Below are positions 23,315 through 32,520 of a stretch of DNA of 64,000 bases, piece by piece. Source of the stretch: Methanobacterium_D oryzae (GTDB taxonomy: Archaea; Methanobacteriota; Methanobacteria; Methanobacteriales; Methanobacteriaceae); NCBI RefSeq assembly GCF_050433505.1, contig NZ_JBNPXC010000001.1, forward strand, positions 1,178,001 to 1,242,000, given 5' to 3'. Within the stretch, counting starts at the first letter, position 1. Every line of letters begins with the position of its first letter. The notes beneath the pieces are model-generated. The model searched no databases, had not been told where the DNA came from, and saw only the letters and a program-made list of their open reading frames with translations. Made by a program: the position numbers and the translations under genes.

Positions 23315-25345
23315 TCAATTATTTTTTTTAAATTTAAGGGTAAATTTTGTTCCATTGTTTCTTTCAAGTTCTATTTTACCATTAAGTTGGTTTACAAGAG
23401 CTTTTACTAGTTGCAATCCCAGTGATTCAGTATTTTGAAAGTCAATATTTTCTGGAAATCCAACTCCATTATCACTTACTACTATTTTGAGCATATTATC
23501 ATGTTTGGATAGGATAATATTCATTTTATATCTTTCTTTTAAACCTTCAGATGTTAGAAATGCGTGTTTTATGGAATTTGTTATCAGCTCGTTTAGTATA
23601 AGGCCACAGGGAATAGCTTGATCTATATCCATCAAAACGTCATCTAAATTCATTTTCATTTGTATCATATTTGATTTAATTCCATAGGAACTGAAAAGTC
23701 CAGATACCAGTTTTTGGATGTATTCTCCAAAATTAATTCGGGCAATATTTTCTGATTTATAGAGGTTTTCATGTATCATAGCCATTGATCTTACTCTATC
23801 TTGACTTTCCTTGAAAATCTCTATTTCATTTCCATTTTTAACGTAATTAGATTGAAGATTTAATAGGCTACTAATTATTTGCATGTTATTTTTAACACGA
23901 TGATGAATTTCTTTTAAGAGTACTTCTTTTTCCTCTAATGAAAGCTTAATACGCTCTTCTGCTTGTTTACGGTCATCTATATTTCTACTACTACATACGA
24001 ATCCATTATGATTTTTGTCATTGTCAAATATGGGCGTACCTACAGTTTCAAGCCAGATATATTTCCCATTGGCTTTTTTATAACGATATTCTACTTCATT
24101 AGGAGAATTTTTGCATATTGACTTTTGAAAAGATACTTTAAGTTTTTCAATATCTTCAGGGTGCACGAAATCTAAAACATTTTTTCCTAACATATTTTGA
24201 GGGTCATTGCTTAAAACTTTCACGGCCGATGGACTTACATATTGATATATCCCTTTAACATCATTTCTTGTTATTAAATCCATCATATTGTCTGTTATTA
24301 GGCTTAGATGTTTTTCCCTCTTTTCTAATATTTCTTGATTATCTTGTAATAATCTACGAGTTCTGTTACTATCTTCTAAAGCTAAAATTTGGCGAATAAA
24401 CATCATTGTTATAATTCCAGCTCCACAAATTAATAAATTTAAGTTAGAATTCTGTGGATGGGTATATATCCAGAATAATAATAAGTATATAAAAAATAGC
24501 CATATAAATGGTAAATAAAAGCTTAAATTCGTTTTTATAGGAAATTTATATGAAAGAGATGGGAGAAATTTGATTTTTTCATCATTTATGTAAAAAATAC
24601 CAGCAAAAGCAGTTAAAATATATGAAATTAGCCATCCAGCATCTAAAAGTCCGCTAGAGTTATATTCTCCATATAAAAATTGATATACGAAGATTATATT
24701 GGTAATGACCAGAACTGCTGCACTTATGGTTAAAAGTGACAATGGAATTTTTTTAACTTGTCCAAACCAATTAAATAGTAAATAGACAAGGGTGAATAAT
24801 AAAAAAATGTCTAAAAGCAAGTAAGATAAGGATATAATCATACTAACTGAATTTTCTGAATTAAGGATAGGATTTATTAAACTTATCCAAAGGATCAGAG
24901 CAATTAATACTATCAAAATTCCAGTATCAAGAAGAATCTGATACTTTTTAATTTCATGGGTTTGATTAACCGGTAAATGAAGAATGCCCACTATAATCAA
25001 GGGATAATAAGCTAAATAAAATATATCTGCAATAGATGGGGATGATGGTTGATTAAAAAACTTTAGAAGGACTATCCACATAATATTGCCTAGTAATGTA
25101 ACTAATATAGATAATGCAATTAAAATCCAGCCCCTAAATGCTTTTTTTCCGAATTTTAAGGATTCTTTTGCTACAAGGAATAAAATAATTACAACAAGTA
25201 AATTTGTTATAAGAAATGGTAAACTACCAAAATCCGAAATTGGTAAATAATTATTTAATATTGATAAAATAGCCAAAATAGCTGTAAGAATGATTAATAT
25301 GTTTTGAAGCATTTTAATATTTCGTTTATGACTTGAAAAAAACAT
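23315..25345 (-). CDS. Membrane sensor histidine kinase, MASE-like + PAS + HisKA_2 (676 aa)
   Basis: About eight or nine transmembrane helices fill residues 10-330. A PAS domain with PAC tail follows (about 345-465: ITDNMMDLITRNDVKGIYQYVSPSAVKVL...SRNIDDRKQAEE). Then comes the HisKA_2 dimerisation helix with the phosphoacceptor His 481 in LLKEIHHRVKNNMQIISSLLNLQ, and an HATPase domain with N box NELITNSIKHAF and G box VSDNGVGFP. The membrane part resembles that of the gene at 62642 (SIADIFYLAYYPL against SIADVFYLLYYPL). No response regulator gene is adjacent, so the partner is unlinked. Confidence 0.93.
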   Translation of the reverse strand: MFFSSHKRNIKMLQNILIILTAILAILSILNNYLPISDFGSLPFLITNLLVVIILFLVAKESLKFGKKAFRGWILIALSILVTLLGNIMWIVLLKFFNQPSSPSIADIFYLAYYPLIIVGILHLPVNQTHEIKKYQILLDTGILIVLIALILWISLINPILNSENSVSMIISLSYLLLDIFLLFTLVYLLFNWFGQVKKIPLSLLTISAAVLVITNIIFVYQFLYGEYNSSGLLDAGWLISYILTAFAGIFYINDEKIKFLPSLSYKFPIKTNLSFYLPFIWLFFIYLLLFWIYTHPQNSNLNLLICGAGIITMMFIRQILALEDSNRTRRLLQDNQEILEKREKHLSLITDNMMDLITRNDVKGIYQYVSPSAVKVLSNDPQNMLGKNVLDFVHPEDIEKLKVSFQKSICKNSPNEVEYRYKKANGKYIWLETVGTPIFDNDKNHNGFVCSSRNIDDRKQAEERIKLSLEEKEVLLKEIHHRVKNNMQIISSLLNLQSNYVKNGNEIEIFKESQDRVRSMAMIHENLYKSENIARINFGEYIQKLVSGLFSSYGIKSNMIQMKMNLDDVLMDIDQAIPCGLILNELITNSIKHAFLTSEGLKERYKMNIILSKHDNMLKIVVSDNGVGFPENIDFQNTESLGLQLVKALVNQLNGKIELERNNGTKFTLKFKKNN

Positions 25346-25693
25346 TTAATAATCCGCCTGATTCTTATTAATTTTTAATATTTCATTATAACATTTATTT
25401 CATTAATAAATAAATTGGTTAATCTAATAAAAGGATCTTTGGATTAAAAAAGATGTCAAGTTTACTTGCATGGTATTTTTATTTAAGCAGGTTAATAAAT
25501 TTAAAAAAATTTTAGATCTTTAAATCAATTTGGCAGTAAAAATAGGTTAAGGTTATTATTTATCCCCTATTTACTATAAAAAAAATGTTAAGTTTATAAA
25601 TCCTCATTAATAATTTAAAAAAGAAGTTTTTTAATATATTAAAATAAAATAATTGATAATTTTTAATTTTAAAAATTTAAATAAATAGATAAA
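25346..25693. other. Intergenic region, no gene seen
   Basis: About 350 AT-rich bases separate the kinase start from the hypC stop, both on the minus strand. It must hold the kinase promoter. A 20-codon frame at 25452 lacks a ribosome site and was discarded. No RNA structure is convincing. Confidence 0.45.
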
Positions 25694-25930
25694 TTATCCA
25701 TTATCTTCTTCATCTAAAGCTTTTAGCAGTTCTTCCCAAGCTTCCAGGGACTCTTTAGCTTCTTGATCGCTTAAAACTTCTATTGCATATCCTGAGTGAA
25801 CAAGTACATATCTGCCTACTTCAACATCTTCGACTAGGTCTAGTTTAGCGTTTTGTCTTACTCCTCCGAAGTCAACAACTGCTACATTATCGTTAATTTC
25901 TACTATTTGTGCTGGTGCTGCGATACACAT
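25694..25930 (-). CDS. hypC: Hydrogenase maturation chaperone HypC (78 aa)
   Basis: The MCIAAPAQIVEI N-terminus with Cys 2 is the signature of HypC/HybG, which carries the Fe(CN)2CO unit to the [NiFe]-hydrogenase large subunit together with HypD. VDFGGVRQNAKLDLVEDVEVGRYVLVHSGYAIE completes the small beta-barrel. The length is normal. AGAGGAGA precedes the ATG. No other hyp gene is nearby. It is divergent from the flavoprotein gene at 26082. Confidence 0.96.
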   Translation of the reverse strand: MCIAAPAQIVEINDNVAVVDFGGVRQNAKLDLVEDVEVGRYVLVHSGYAIEVLSDQEAKESLEAWEELLKALDEEDNG

Positions 25931-26045
25931 TGAAAATCTCCTCTTATTCAGTTTTTAAATCAAATTAAGATGTAATTTATCCTTTATAAAAGTTAGTTTA
26001 TTATTTTAAATTTTGAATTTATTTTAATCAATTTTAATATGTACT

Positions 26046-26070
26046 CATAACATATAAACAATATGTTATG
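26046..26070. promoter_or_regulatory. 10-bp perfect inverted repeat just before the flavoprotein gene
   Basis: CATAACATAT (26046-26055) and ATATGTTATG (26061-26070) surround AAACA. The repeat ends at the GGAGGA ribosome site of the gene at 26082. A regulator bound here would block transcription start; as RNA, the hairpin would sit directly before the ribosome site. Confidence 0.55.
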
Positions 26071-26081
26071 GAGGATTATCT

Positions 26082-27371
26082 ATGGATATTGTAGTTATTG
26101 GTGGCGGACCAGCAGGTAGAACAGCTTCCATTGAAGCAGCGAGTCTTGGAGAAAATGTAACTCTGATTGAAAGAAATGAAGTTGGAGGTACATGTCTTAA
26201 TGAAGGTTGTATGGTTGTTTGTGGATTAAATGACGTTGTAAAATTTTTAGAAGATGCAAAAAACTTCAAAAACCTTGGAATAATTAATGATGATTATAAT
26301 TTTTCATTTAATAATGTTACGAAGGGTGTTAAGGAGACTATAAATAAAATAATTAAAGTTTTAGAATATGAAACTAAGGATGCCGGAGTTAAGGTTCTTA
26401 AAGGAACAGCAGAACTTAAAAATAACTCAGTCATTGTAAACAATGAAAATATTGAATATGATAAATTGATAATAGCTACGGGTGCAAGACCTTTTATTCC
26501 TGAAATTGAAGGAGCAGAAAACGCCATTACCTACAAAGATATATTAAATTTAACTGAAATCCCAGAAGAATTAATAATTATTGGAAGTGGAGTTATTGCA
26601 GCAGAATTTGCAAATATATTTTCTCATTTTGGCTCAAAAGTCCATATTTTGTGCAGAAATGAGTTTTTAAGCGTTCTTGATAATGATATAAAACAGTATG
26701 TGGTCAAGCATTTCATACCTGATGTCATAATCCATGAAAATGTTCAAACAAATAAAATTTATAAAAATTACATATCTATAAATAATACTGAAATTAGTGG
26801 CAAAACTCTTTTTGCAGCAGGTATGACTCCAAATTCAGAAATAGCAGCAAATATAGTGGGTACTGGTGAAAGAGGACATATTGTTATTGATAACAGAATG
26901 CAAACTAGCCATGAAAATATATACGCTGCAGGGGATGTAGCAGGAAAAACAGGAAATACGCCAATTTCGAGGGCGGAAGGAGTTATAGCAGCAAGAAATG
27001 CGTGTGGAATATATTCTGAAATGGATTACAAGTTTATTCCTTACGCGATTAATTTATATTATGATGTTGCATTTTTAAATTCAGATAATCAAGATGAGGG
27101 CATGGAAGGTTATATTCCAGGTTCAGGAGGGCCTGGCTCATTTTGGAGAGTTCTTGAAGGCATGACTGGACTTACAAAAATAAACGTTAATGAAAATAGG
27201 GATATAAACAATTTGTATTCAATTTCACCTTCATCACGTACCAGTATGGCTTACATATCTAAATTAATGAGGGAAGGACAAAAAATTGATAATTTTGATG
27301 ACTTTATGGAGGTTCATCCTTCAACAGACGCTATATATAAATTAATTAGATTTTTTGCAAGATTTGAATAA
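26082..27371 (+). CDS. Dihydrolipoamide dehydrogenase-like FAD/NAD disulfide oxidoreductase (429 aa)
   Basis: The FAD fold is GGGPAGRTASIEAA (residues 7-20), followed by the redox disulfide in GGTCLNEGC (Cys about 40 and 45). The NAD fold is IIGSGVIAAEFANIFSHFGSKV (about 164-185), and YAAGDVAGKTGNTP is the second FAD motif. Near the C-terminus VHPSTDAI stands where lipoamide dehydrogenases have the active-site HPTxxE: the His is kept, but the Glu is not clear. No 2-oxoacid dehydrogenase subunits are nearby. The substrate could be another disulfide or a quinone-like acceptor. Confidence 0.88.
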   Translation: MDIVVIGGGPAGRTASIEAASLGENVTLIERNEVGGTCLNEGCMVVCGLNDVVKFLEDAKNFKNLGIINDDYNFSFNNVTKGVKETINKIIKVLEYETKDAGVKVLKGTAELKNNSVIVNNENIEYDKLIIATGARPFIPEIEGAENAITYKDILNLTEIPEELIIIGSGVIAAEFANIFSHFGSKVHILCRNEFLSVLDNDIKQYVVKHFIPDVIIHENVQTNKIYKNYISINNTEISGKTLFAAGMTPNSEIAANIVGTGERGHIVIDNRMQTSHENIYAAGDVAGKTGNTPISRAEGVIAARNACGIYSEMDYKFIPYAINLYYDVAFLNSDNQDEGMEGYIPGSGGPGSFWRVLEGMTGLTKINVNENRDINNLYSISPSSRTSMAYISKLMREGQKIDNFDDFMEVHPSTDAIYKLIRFFARFE

Positions 27372-27405
27372 ATTTCAAATGTGGAAAGTATCTATAGTAA
27401 AATAA

Positions 27406-27579
27406 TTATCTTGGCCTCTGAACACGTTTAAATAGGATGAATGCTATTGCAGCCAGTGCAATCAATATAATTATTAAAATTATTACAATTCCAATGATTC
27501 CAAAAAGTCCCAGTTTTCCAAGTCCTAGTAACTTTCCTAAACCACCAGCTTTTAATATAGAACTAATAATTATATTCAT
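27406..27579 (-). CDS. Small Gly/Leu-rich membrane protein (57 aa)
   Basis: A frame from a GTG at 27588 is open, but GTGATT fits as the ribosome site of the ATG at 27579 (MNIIISSILKAGG). The peptide has a Gly/Leu repeat (GGLGKLLGLGKLGLFG) followed by one long transmembrane helix (IIGIVIILIIILIALAAIAFIL) and a basic tail KRVQRPR, which predicts the C-terminus inside. Function unknown. Confidence 0.6.
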   Translation of the reverse strand: MNIIISSILKAGGLGKLLGLGKLGLFGIIGIVIILIIILIALAAIAFILFKRVQRPR

Positions 27580-27711
27580 GAAAATCACTTAACTATATTT
27601 TTAATATTTATTAATATTGTTAAACTATTTAATACATTGCTCTAATATAACAATTCTAATTACAAATATAATTAAAATTACAACAAAATTAGAAGAAAAA
27701 GGAGATAAAAT

Positions 27712-28077
27712 ATGTTAAACTGGAAATCTTTAATTATAGGGCTTATTATAGCTGTAACATTATATTTTACATTTATTTCGTACAAATTGGATTATTTGGT
27801 GATATTGAGCTTTATCATTGCTCCATTCATTGGAGGATACATAGTAGGTAACAATGCAAGAGTTGGTGCTATTCACGGAGCAATTATTGGATTTTTTGGA
27901 AGTTTAATAGCTATAATATTATTTGTAGTACTTGTCAGTTTTTATTCTAATACTTCTGTATCCTTAACAATTATTGCAATTATTGCATTGATAATGAGAT
28001 TCATTATTTTTGGAATTATTGGAGCAATTAGTGGAGCTACAGGAGCTATAATAAAAAATAAGGCTGTGAACGCTTAA
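27712..28077 (+). CDS. DUF5518-like four-helix membrane protein (121 aa)
   Basis: Four hydrophobic helices span almost the whole protein, with the small-residue loops IAPFIGGYIVGNNARVGAIHGAIIGFFG and IGAISGATGAII characteristic of a methanogen membrane family annotated as DUF5518. AAGGAGATAAA precedes the ATG. The function is unknown. It is convergent with the glycosyltransferase gene downstream. Confidence 0.75.
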   Translation: MLNWKSLIIGLIIAVTLYFTFISYKLDYLVILSFIIAPFIGGYIVGNNARVGAIHGAIIGFFGSLIAIILFVVLVSFYSNTSVSLTIIAIIALIMRFIIFGIIGAISGATGAIIKNKAVNA

Positions 28078-28110
28078 AATTAAAATTTTAAATAACATTA
28101 AGATATTTAC

Positions 28111-29154
28111 TTATTTTTTAATTTTATCACAAATTATTTTTGCAATTTTATCAGCAGATTCAAGGACATCTTCCCCATATCCAGATGCTTTAGTCTTTGT
28201 TTTTTCAATATTATCTAAAAAATCATTTACAACATTATCTAGGTTATTTAAATCACTTTCAACCATAGCTCCCTTAAATATTTCACCCATGTTATGATAA
28301 CGCCCATATTTGACGCCTAAAAGAGTTATAATTGGTAAATTACATGCAATAGCTTCATGGAGCATCACTCCATCATCAGTAATAATCACAAAATCCGCCA
28401 ACTTATACAAGTCTCGTACCCAATCAATATATCCTAAATATAAAATACCATCAGTTTCAAGATATTCGCGATATTTCACATCAATCGGATGTCCTATAAT
28501 TACTATATTTGCTTTAATTCCACTATCTCGAAGTTTAGGAGCTGCAAGAGCCATCTTTTCAAATAATGTAGAGCCTGATGATAATAAAATTGTAGGTAAT
28601 GCAGGATCATATCCTTCAGGCATCAATTTTAAAGCATTTTCCTTATTTCCTGTAATTACCTCTGAATTTATGGGCATGTATGATTTATACACGTTTTTAT
28701 TATTGGTTTGTAATTTAAATAAAGGGGATTCTGGAAGTGCAATCACAGTAGTAAATTTAGATACTTTGGCATCAGATGGGGTTGATACGACTCCTACAGA
28801 AGGTATACCTGCAATTTTAGCTGCTGCACATCCTATTATGGCTCCACCACCTATAGATCCAACAACGACATCTGGTTTTACTTTTCTGTATAATTTAACT
28901 GCATCAAAAATAGCTCTAATTGTTTTAAATCCTCCTTTTATTAAAGTAGATTTTGTGGCAGCATGCCCCCCGGCTTGGGGAATACTTGTTTCATGCCATT
29001 CGATTCCATTTTTCTTAAATAATGTGCCCATTGATCCATAATTTAGGCCAAATTCACAATCTAATCCATATTTGGATAATGCTTTAGAAATATTTAGGGC
29101 AATTGCTGCATCTCCTCCAATTCCACGCCCTGTGACCATAAATAATGCTTTCAT
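28111..29154 (-). CDS. MurG-like glycosyltransferase (GT28 fold, 347 aa)
   Basis: The N-terminal half has the GT-B start KALFMVTGRGIGGDAAIALNIS and a VKPDVVVGSIGGGAIIGCAAAKIAGIPSV segment. The C-terminal half has ILLSSGSTLFEKMALAAPKL and the donor-binding FVIITDDGVMLHEAIACNLPIITLLG. This resembles MurG and other UDP-sugar transferases. In a pseudomurein-bearing methanogen it could act in wall or surface glycan synthesis, but its acceptor is unknown. A GTGAATAA ribosome site precedes the ATG at 29154. Confidence 0.82.
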   Translation of the reverse strand: MKALFMVTGRGIGGDAAIALNISKALSKYGLDCEFGLNYGSMGTLFKKNGIEWHETSIPQAGGHAATKSTLIKGGFKTIRAIFDAVKLYRKVKPDVVVGSIGGGAIIGCAAAKIAGIPSVGVVSTPSDAKVSKFTTVIALPESPLFKLQTNNKNVYKSYMPINSEVITGNKENALKLMPEGYDPALPTILLSSGSTLFEKMALAAPKLRDSGIKANIVIIGHPIDVKYREYLETDGILYLGYIDWVRDLYKLADFVIITDDGVMLHEAIACNLPIITLLGVKYGRYHNMGEIFKGAMVESDLNNLDNVVNDFLDNIEKTKTKASGYGEDVLESADKIAKIICDKIKK

Positions 29155-29590
29155 TTATTCACCATTTGTTATAATATCTTTAAATTATAATAGACTTTTT
29201 AATAATCTATGATTCATTTACTAAATTAACTTAATGAAGGGTTAGAATTAAAATTAACTAACTTAAAATATGTTAAAGGGGATTATAATAATTCTACATC
29301 ATGATTAGTTTGGATATTATATAAATATTCCCAAAAAAATTATATTTTAATTCAAACTTTAAAACAGGTAATTCAAATCATAAAAAGTAAATAATATAAC
29401 TGTCAGTATCTTTGTCATTATAATTCATTTTTATTTAATATTCTTAATTTTATTTTCAAGATAACTAATAATCACTATTTCATATTTGTTAATTTTTTTA
29501 TTGATATTTTTATCCACAATTAGCTTAATTGTATCATAACGACAATTCTTCTTTTGATAAGCTTAATATTTCAAAAATATGAATTTTTCT
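29155..29590. other. Intergenic region, no gene seen
   Basis: About 436 very AT-rich bases lie between two minus-strand genes. A TATA-like TTATATAATATCC on the minus strand around 29315 may serve the glycosyltransferase gene. No credible open frame or RNA was found. Confidence 0.4.
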
Positions 29591-30448
29591 CTAATCACTG
29601 GCTCCTTCTTCAACTATTACTGCAGTTCCAGTTGCAGTTACAAGTAATGCGCTACCTTGTAATCCTCCCATAGAGACATAGTCAATAAAAACATCTATTA
29701 CAGTATTAGCTCCAATTAATTTAGCTGCATCAAGCATTCGAGATATGGCTTTCTTCCTGGCCTCTCCTAAATAAATATCATCTAATAAAGTAGGTTCGAT
29801 GATCTTTGTAAGTTTTGAGACCCGCCCTTCGGTTTCTTTTTCTTCTGCTACGGCTTCACCGGCAACTAAACCTATATATTTTGTTATTTTTCCTTTTTCT
29901 ATAGGGGGGACTGATAGTATTGGTATGGGTAATTCATTGAGGAAGATTTCATCAGCAGATGGTCTAATATTTTCCTCTTTTTCCTCGGCTTTAAGAGGTT
30001 TTCTCTGAATTCTAGATGGAAGGAAAATTAGAAATTCTATAAACTTTCTCACCGTACCTATACTTACTACAAAAAGAATATAATTAACCAATGTGGGAAA
30101 TGCAGCTTGAAGCGTAAGCACTATGGCAATTATGGTAATTAAACTGAGTCTAAAAGGTTCTTTAGGAAAAATATAACCTGTACCGAACCAACCATAAACA
30201 TTAATTAAGATGAATGTTAAGAGGGCGCTGATAGCACCTGTGCTTTTACCATATCTTTTACGGGCTATTACGGTTTCAACAAATCCTGCTAGTAATGGGG
30301 ATACTATATACATGATGTTGAATCCAAAAATAACCAGATTAAATGCTATACAAAAAATAGCAGAACCGAAACCCCAAAAAATTCCTAATAATATGGCTAT
30401 TAGTGCCCATCGTTTTTCTACAAGAAATTTTTTTGGAGATGTAACCAT
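29591..30448 (-). CDS. Membrane protein with C-terminal YbjQ-type domain (285 aa)
   Basis: About four transmembrane helices occupy residues 15-145. After a charged linker, residues about 185-285 form a YbjQ (DUF74-like) domain: KITKYIGLVAGEAVAEE...ARKKAISRMLDAAKLIGANTVIDVFIDYVSMGGLQGSALLVTATGTAVIVEE. The domain is also encoded alone by the next gene upstream (30480-30806), 31 bases away on the same strand, so the two are probably one operon. YbjQ proteins form pentameric rings; their function is unsettled. Confidence 0.85.
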   Translation of the reverse strand: MVTSPKKFLVEKRWALIAILLGIFWGFGSAIFCIAFNLVIFGFNIMYIVSPLLAGFVETVIARKRYGKSTGAISALLTFILINVYGWFGTGYIFPKEPFRLSLITIIAIVLTLQAAFPTLVNYILFVVSIGTVRKFIEFLIFLPSRIQRKPLKAEEKEENIRPSADEIFLNELPIPILSVPPIEKGKITKYIGLVAGEAVAEEKETEGRVSKLTKIIEPTLLDDIYLGEARKKAISRMLDAAKLIGANTVIDVFIDYVSMGGLQGSALLVTATGTAVIVEEGASD

Positions 30449-30479
30449 TATTTTACCTCTAAAGTAAGATTATAATTAA

Positions 30480-30806
30480 TTATTTCTGATAAGAAACTGC
30501 AGTTCCAAAGACTGTTACCATTATTGTGTTTCCCATAGTACCTCCAAGGTTATGGTAGGCTACACGAGTTCCTATGATTGCATTAGCGCCTTTTTCTTCT
30601 GCTTTTTTCTGCATACTTTCTAGAGCTAATTTTCTGGCATTTGTAAGCTCTTCTTCATATTTGGAAGTTCTTCCACCTACCACATCCCTAACTCCTGAGA
30701 ACATATCTTTGTACATATTTGCACCTAAGAGTGAGTCTCCTGTTACTAAACCAAGATACTCATTTATTTTTTTTCCTTCAATGGTTGGTGTAGTTAAAAT
30801 CAGCAT
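30480..30806 (-). CDS. YbjQ family protein (108 aa)
   Basis: This is a complete single-domain YbjQ: LTTPTIEGKKINEYLGLVTGDSLLGANMYKD, then EELTNARKLALESMQKKAEEKGANAIIGTRVAYHNLGGTMGNTIMVTVFGTAV. The length fits the family. GGAGA precedes the ATG. It is upstream of the membrane-anchored version, suggesting hetero-oligomers with an anchored and a soluble form; that is inference. Confidence 0.9.
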   Translation of the reverse strand: MLILTTPTIEGKKINEYLGLVTGDSLLGANMYKDMFSGVRDVVGGRTSKYEEELTNARKLALESMQKKAEEKGANAIIGTRVAYHNLGGTMGNTIMVTVFGTAVSYQK

Positions 30807-30971
30807 TTTTATTCTCCATTTTGAGTTATAAACAATATTATGGTGAGATATTATATAAAAAGATTTTGATTAAGAATATTTTAGTTAAATAGGCTTTAAA
30901 CGAATTAAGTGTAAGATTCTATGGAATTTTTCTTCAGCAGATTTAAAATAAAAAAAGAATTATTTGGATAT

Positions 30972-31598
30972 TTATATTTTTTCTTCACCCTCTAAAGCAG
31001 TTAATCTATTTTCAATGTTTTCAAATTTCTTATTAGCATGTCCTCTGTATTCATTGAACCGCCTTTCCAAGTCATCTATATCTCTTGTTACTTTATTGTA
31101 TTTCTTTTCAAGCAGCCCTATATCGGATTTTGTGGCTAATTCCCAGTCTTTTATGAGCTGATCACTCTGCTCATGTAAAAATTCATCAATTCGCCCAGAA
31201 AAAACATCGGTACTTATAGGTACTTCCTTAACTTTTCCTTTTAATTTATCCCCCATTCCAGATACCCTTTCACTTACTCCGGACATTTTACCTTCTCCTC
31301 CAACATTAAGTCCATTATATTTTTGTGAAATTCCCTCAGAAACACGGCCACCCATATCTGAAACTCCTTTTCCGATATTGGAAACACCAGATTTTACTGA
31401 ATCAAAATTTGGTTGAGAAACCCCTTCGGAAACATGAGTTCCCATATTTGAAACTCCTTTTCCCATATTAGAAGCACTTGACCGTAATGTATCGAATCCT
31501 ACACTTCCTGTACTATTCATTTCTCTAATAAAATAATATAGCAGAACTATTACTGCTCCTGCTAAAACTAAAATTGCAAATGTTTCGAGTGGTGTCAT
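30972..31598 (-). CDS. Membrane-anchored repeat and coiled-coil protein (208 aa)
   Basis: One N-terminal transmembrane helix (about residues 6-24) is followed by an internal repeat: SNMGKGVSNMGTHVSEGVSQ recurs as SNIGKGVSDMGGRVSEGISQ about 33 residues later. A C-terminal coiled coil follows (LLEKKYNKVTRDIDDLERRFNEY). Its start lies three bases from the stop of the next coiled-coil membrane gene, 31602-32036, so they are co-translated. It probably faces the cytoplasm and tethers something to the membrane; no known family. Confidence 0.75.
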   Translation of the reverse strand: MTPLETFAILVLAGAVIVLLYYFIREMNSTGSVGFDTLRSSASNMGKGVSNMGTHVSEGVSQPNFDSVKSGVSNIGKGVSDMGGRVSEGISQKYNGLNVGGEGKMSGVSERVSGMGDKLKGKVKEVPISTDVFSGRIDEFLHEQSDQLIKDWELATKSDIGLLEKKYNKVTRDIDDLERRFNEYRGHANKKFENIENRLTALEGEEKI

Positions 31599-31601
31599 AA
31601 T

Positions 31602-32036
31602 TTATTTCCTCCTTTTTCCAGTATCCTCAATTTTTTTATCCAGTTCTTTTTCCTTGTTTTCAAGGTCTTTCATTAGTTTTTGGAGTTTTCCATATTCTGC
31701 TTGGGCTTCAAGACGTGCCATTCTCTCGTTTAATTCTCCATGTAAGAATCCGACTTTGTTCATGATTTGGGAAGTATCTTTTCTAATATTTGATAGTCTT
31801 TCTTGCTGTTCTTGTGGTAATGGTAATGCATTTTCTAAGAGACGTTTTGATTCAAGATCTTTTTCTACGAGAGATATTTTTTTAAGTTCTACTTGTTTTT
31901 CAACAAGCGCCACATTATTTTGAGTTTCTCTAACCTTTTTCCATTGAATAACAACAATTATAATTACAATTGCCGCTAAAACTGCAAATAATATCCAAAT
32001 GATATTTTCTGAAATTGCTGTAACAGCATCAGCCAT
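31602..32036 (-). CDS. Membrane-anchored coiled-coil protein (144 aa)
   Basis: A single N-terminal helix (IIWILFAVLAAIVIIIVVIQW) is followed by about 110 residues of charged coiled coil (VEKQVELKKISLVEKDLESKRLLENA...KLQKLMKDLENKEKELDKKIED). GGTGA precedes the ATG at 32036; the frame extends to a GTG at 32045 inside that site, which I reject as start. It pairs with the following gene, suggesting a heteromeric membrane scaffold. Confidence 0.75.
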   Translation of the reverse strand: MADAVTAISENIIWILFAVLAAIVIIIVVIQWKKVRETQNNVALVEKQVELKKISLVEKDLESKRLLENALPLPQEQQERLSNIRKDTSQIMNKVGFLHGELNERMARLEAQAEYGKLQKLMKDLENKEKELDKKIEDTGKRRK

Positions 32037-32116
32037 AATATTCACCTTTTATTCTTGGATCCTTATTTTAAAATTGCTATAAACTAAATTACTATAAACT
32101 AACAATCAATGAGCAT

Positions 32117-32362
32117 TCATAATATAGGTTCATCTATATTTTCTTTTAAGAGTATTTTATCACCAATTTGTTTAACCATGATGTAAGGGATGACATTTTC
32201 TTCTTTGGATAAACCTAAGATTTCAGAAATACCGCCTTTTCCCAATATAATTCCTTCAATTTCGTTATTATCCAAATTTACATCAATGTCTTTAACTTTA
32301 CCAGCAATCATTCCAGAGCTGTCTATAACCTCTTTTCCAATAATTTGTCCCGCTACTCTCAT
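32117..32362 (-). CDS. PRC-barrel domain protein (81 aa)
   Basis: The protein is one PRC-barrel: IIGKEVIDSSGMIAGKVKDIDVNLDNNEIEGIILGKGG, then VKQIGDKILLKE. GGTGG before the ATG at 32362 (MRVAGQ) decides the start over an ATG at 32377. It is a paralog of the gene at 7243-7482. It lies upstream of the coiled-coil pair on the same strand, about 80 bases away, and divergent from the gene at 32600. Confidence 0.88.
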   Translation of the reverse strand: MRVAGQIIGKEVIDSSGMIAGKVKDIDVNLDNNEIEGIILGKGGISEILGLSKEENVIPYIMVKQIGDKILLKENIDEPIL

Positions 32363-32520
32363 TTTACCACCATTCATATTATTAATATGCTTTTTTAAAC
32401 TATTTCTACTGTATTAAAATGATTTTCAATAATTTAGTTCTAATGGTAATTGCGCTTAGTGTCCATTCACCCTAAAAATTCTTTTTATTATATAACTCAT
32501 ATTTGATTAACCTATATATA

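Noticed and set aside
25452..25514. 20-codon frame (MSSLLAWYFYLSRL...) in the gap before the histidine kinase
   Set aside because: It has no ribosome site and is short enough to be chance in AT-rich sequence.
28310..29041. 243-codon plus-strand frame opposite the MurG-like gene
   Set aside because: The minus-strand gene has clear family motifs and a ribosome site; the opposite frame is Pro/Ser/Ile-rich antisense of a good gene.
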